A DNA stretch of 5,712 bases. It comes from Rhodoferax sp. (GTDB lineage: Bacteria; Pseudomonadota; Gammaproteobacteria; Burkholderiales; Burkholderiaceae_C). The stretch spans positions 1 to 5,712 of the forward strand of contig JAIFMA010000231.1 in the NCBI GenBank assembly GCA_020048795.1, written 5' to 3'. Below, piece by piece: positions 5,377 through 5,712 of this stretch. The translations under genes and the position numbers were made by a program. Every line of letters starts with the position of its first letter. The first letter of the stretch is position 1. The notes under the pieces were generated by a model that was not told the DNA's origin, searched no databases, and saw only the letters and a program-made list of their open reading frames with translations.

Positions 5377-5712
5377 TCAGCGCACGCCGAGTAGCTCCAC
5401 TTCAAATTTCAATGTCGCGTTGGGTGGGATGACGCCCCCTGCACCACGTTCACCATAACCCAGTGCAGAGGGGATGATGAGTGTGCGTACGCCGCCTACT
5501 TGCATACCAGCCACACCTTGGTCCCATCCCTTGATGACCATGCCCGCGCCGAGGTTGAAGACAAACGGACTGCCACGGTCTTTGCTTGAATCAAACTTGG
5601 CACCTTGGAGGCCGTCTTGATACAGCCAACCCGTGTAGTGAACAGTCACCTGCTGGCCTTTGACAGCGATGTCTCCGGTGCCGATGGTGTTGTCTTCAAA
5701 TTCGAGTCCGGA
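5377..5712 (-). CDS. FKBP-type peptidyl-prolyl cis-trans isomerase (5' end outside the window)
   Basis: The frame is open from the right edge to TGA at 5377-5379, giving 111 residues that begin SGLEFEDNTIGTGDIAVKGQ. Small single-domain FKBPs of this group begin a few residues earlier, so only the extreme N-terminus is missing. The enzyme speeds cis-trans isomerisation of Xaa-Pro bonds. Binding-pocket residues of FKBP12 are recognisable (fragment numbering): Y26 in VHYTG, F40-D41 in AKFDSS, F50, V59-I60 and W63 in GMVIKGWDQG, Y86 in LGYGERGAGG, I95 in VIPPNATL and F103. FKBP12 His87 is replaced by a small residue, common in bacterial relatives. No FKBP insert-in-flap domain (as in SlyD) and no membrane segment is seen in the visible part, so a cytoplasmic location is likely; a signal peptide in the missing few residues is improbable. 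It lies 183 nt upstream of grpE with a terminator and promoter between them. Confidence 0.95.
   Translation of the reverse strand, partial: SGLEFEDNTIGTGDIAVKGQQVTVHYTGWLYQDGLQGAKFDSSKDRGSPFVFNLGAGMVIKGWDQGVAGMQVGGVRTLIIPSALGYGERGAGGVIPPNATLKFEVELLGVR

Overview
The window looks like chromosomal DNA of a betaproteobacterium of the order Burkholderiales, probably Comamonadaceae (Rhodoferax or Polaromonas-like). This rests on recall of DnaK, DnaJ, GrpE and FKBP sequences from that group and on the moderate-to-high GC content; no search was run. Every gene I can support lies on the minus strand, so the region reads right to left.

Layout in transcription order: (1) the nearly complete 3' part of a small FKBP-type peptidyl-prolyl isomerase gene, 5712 to 5377; (2) an intergenic stretch, 5376 to 5194, with a probable weak terminator and then a heat-shock (sigma-32-like) promoter; (3) grpE, 5193 to 4612; (4) a 71-nt gap with a second, similarly built promoter-like element and a good ribosome binding site; (5) dnaK, 4540 to 2588; (6) a 103-nt gap holding a perfect 16-bp hairpin; (7) dnaJ, starting at 2484, whose reading frame is broken near the 3' end; (8) an intrinsic terminator at 1309 to 1344; (9) a beta-CASP metallo-beta-lactamase-fold ribonuclease-family gene from 1280, running off the left edge at position 1.

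GrpE, DnaK and DnaJ form the Hsp70 cycle: DnaJ delivers clients and stimulates DnaK ATP hydrolysis, and GrpE releases ADP. The FKBP also assists protein folding. The beta-CASP protein is probably an independent RNA-processing or RNA-decay enzyme lying beyond the terminator.

The main anomaly is in dnaJ. About 41 nt appear to be missing after codon 328. The frame then stops at once, while the conserved C-terminal tail (35 residues) is still readable in another frame. Restoring 41 nt would give a 378-residue protein, the normal family size. The break lies inside a near-perfect palindrome, so either a real palindrome-associated deletion or a sequence/assembly error is possible. The second point of interest is that the elements upstream of grpE and dnaK share one architecture: CTTGAAA, 13 nt, CCNCAAGT, placed 31-32 nt before each start codon. 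I see no wholly new system, mobile element, CRISPR array, tRNA or rRNA in this window.
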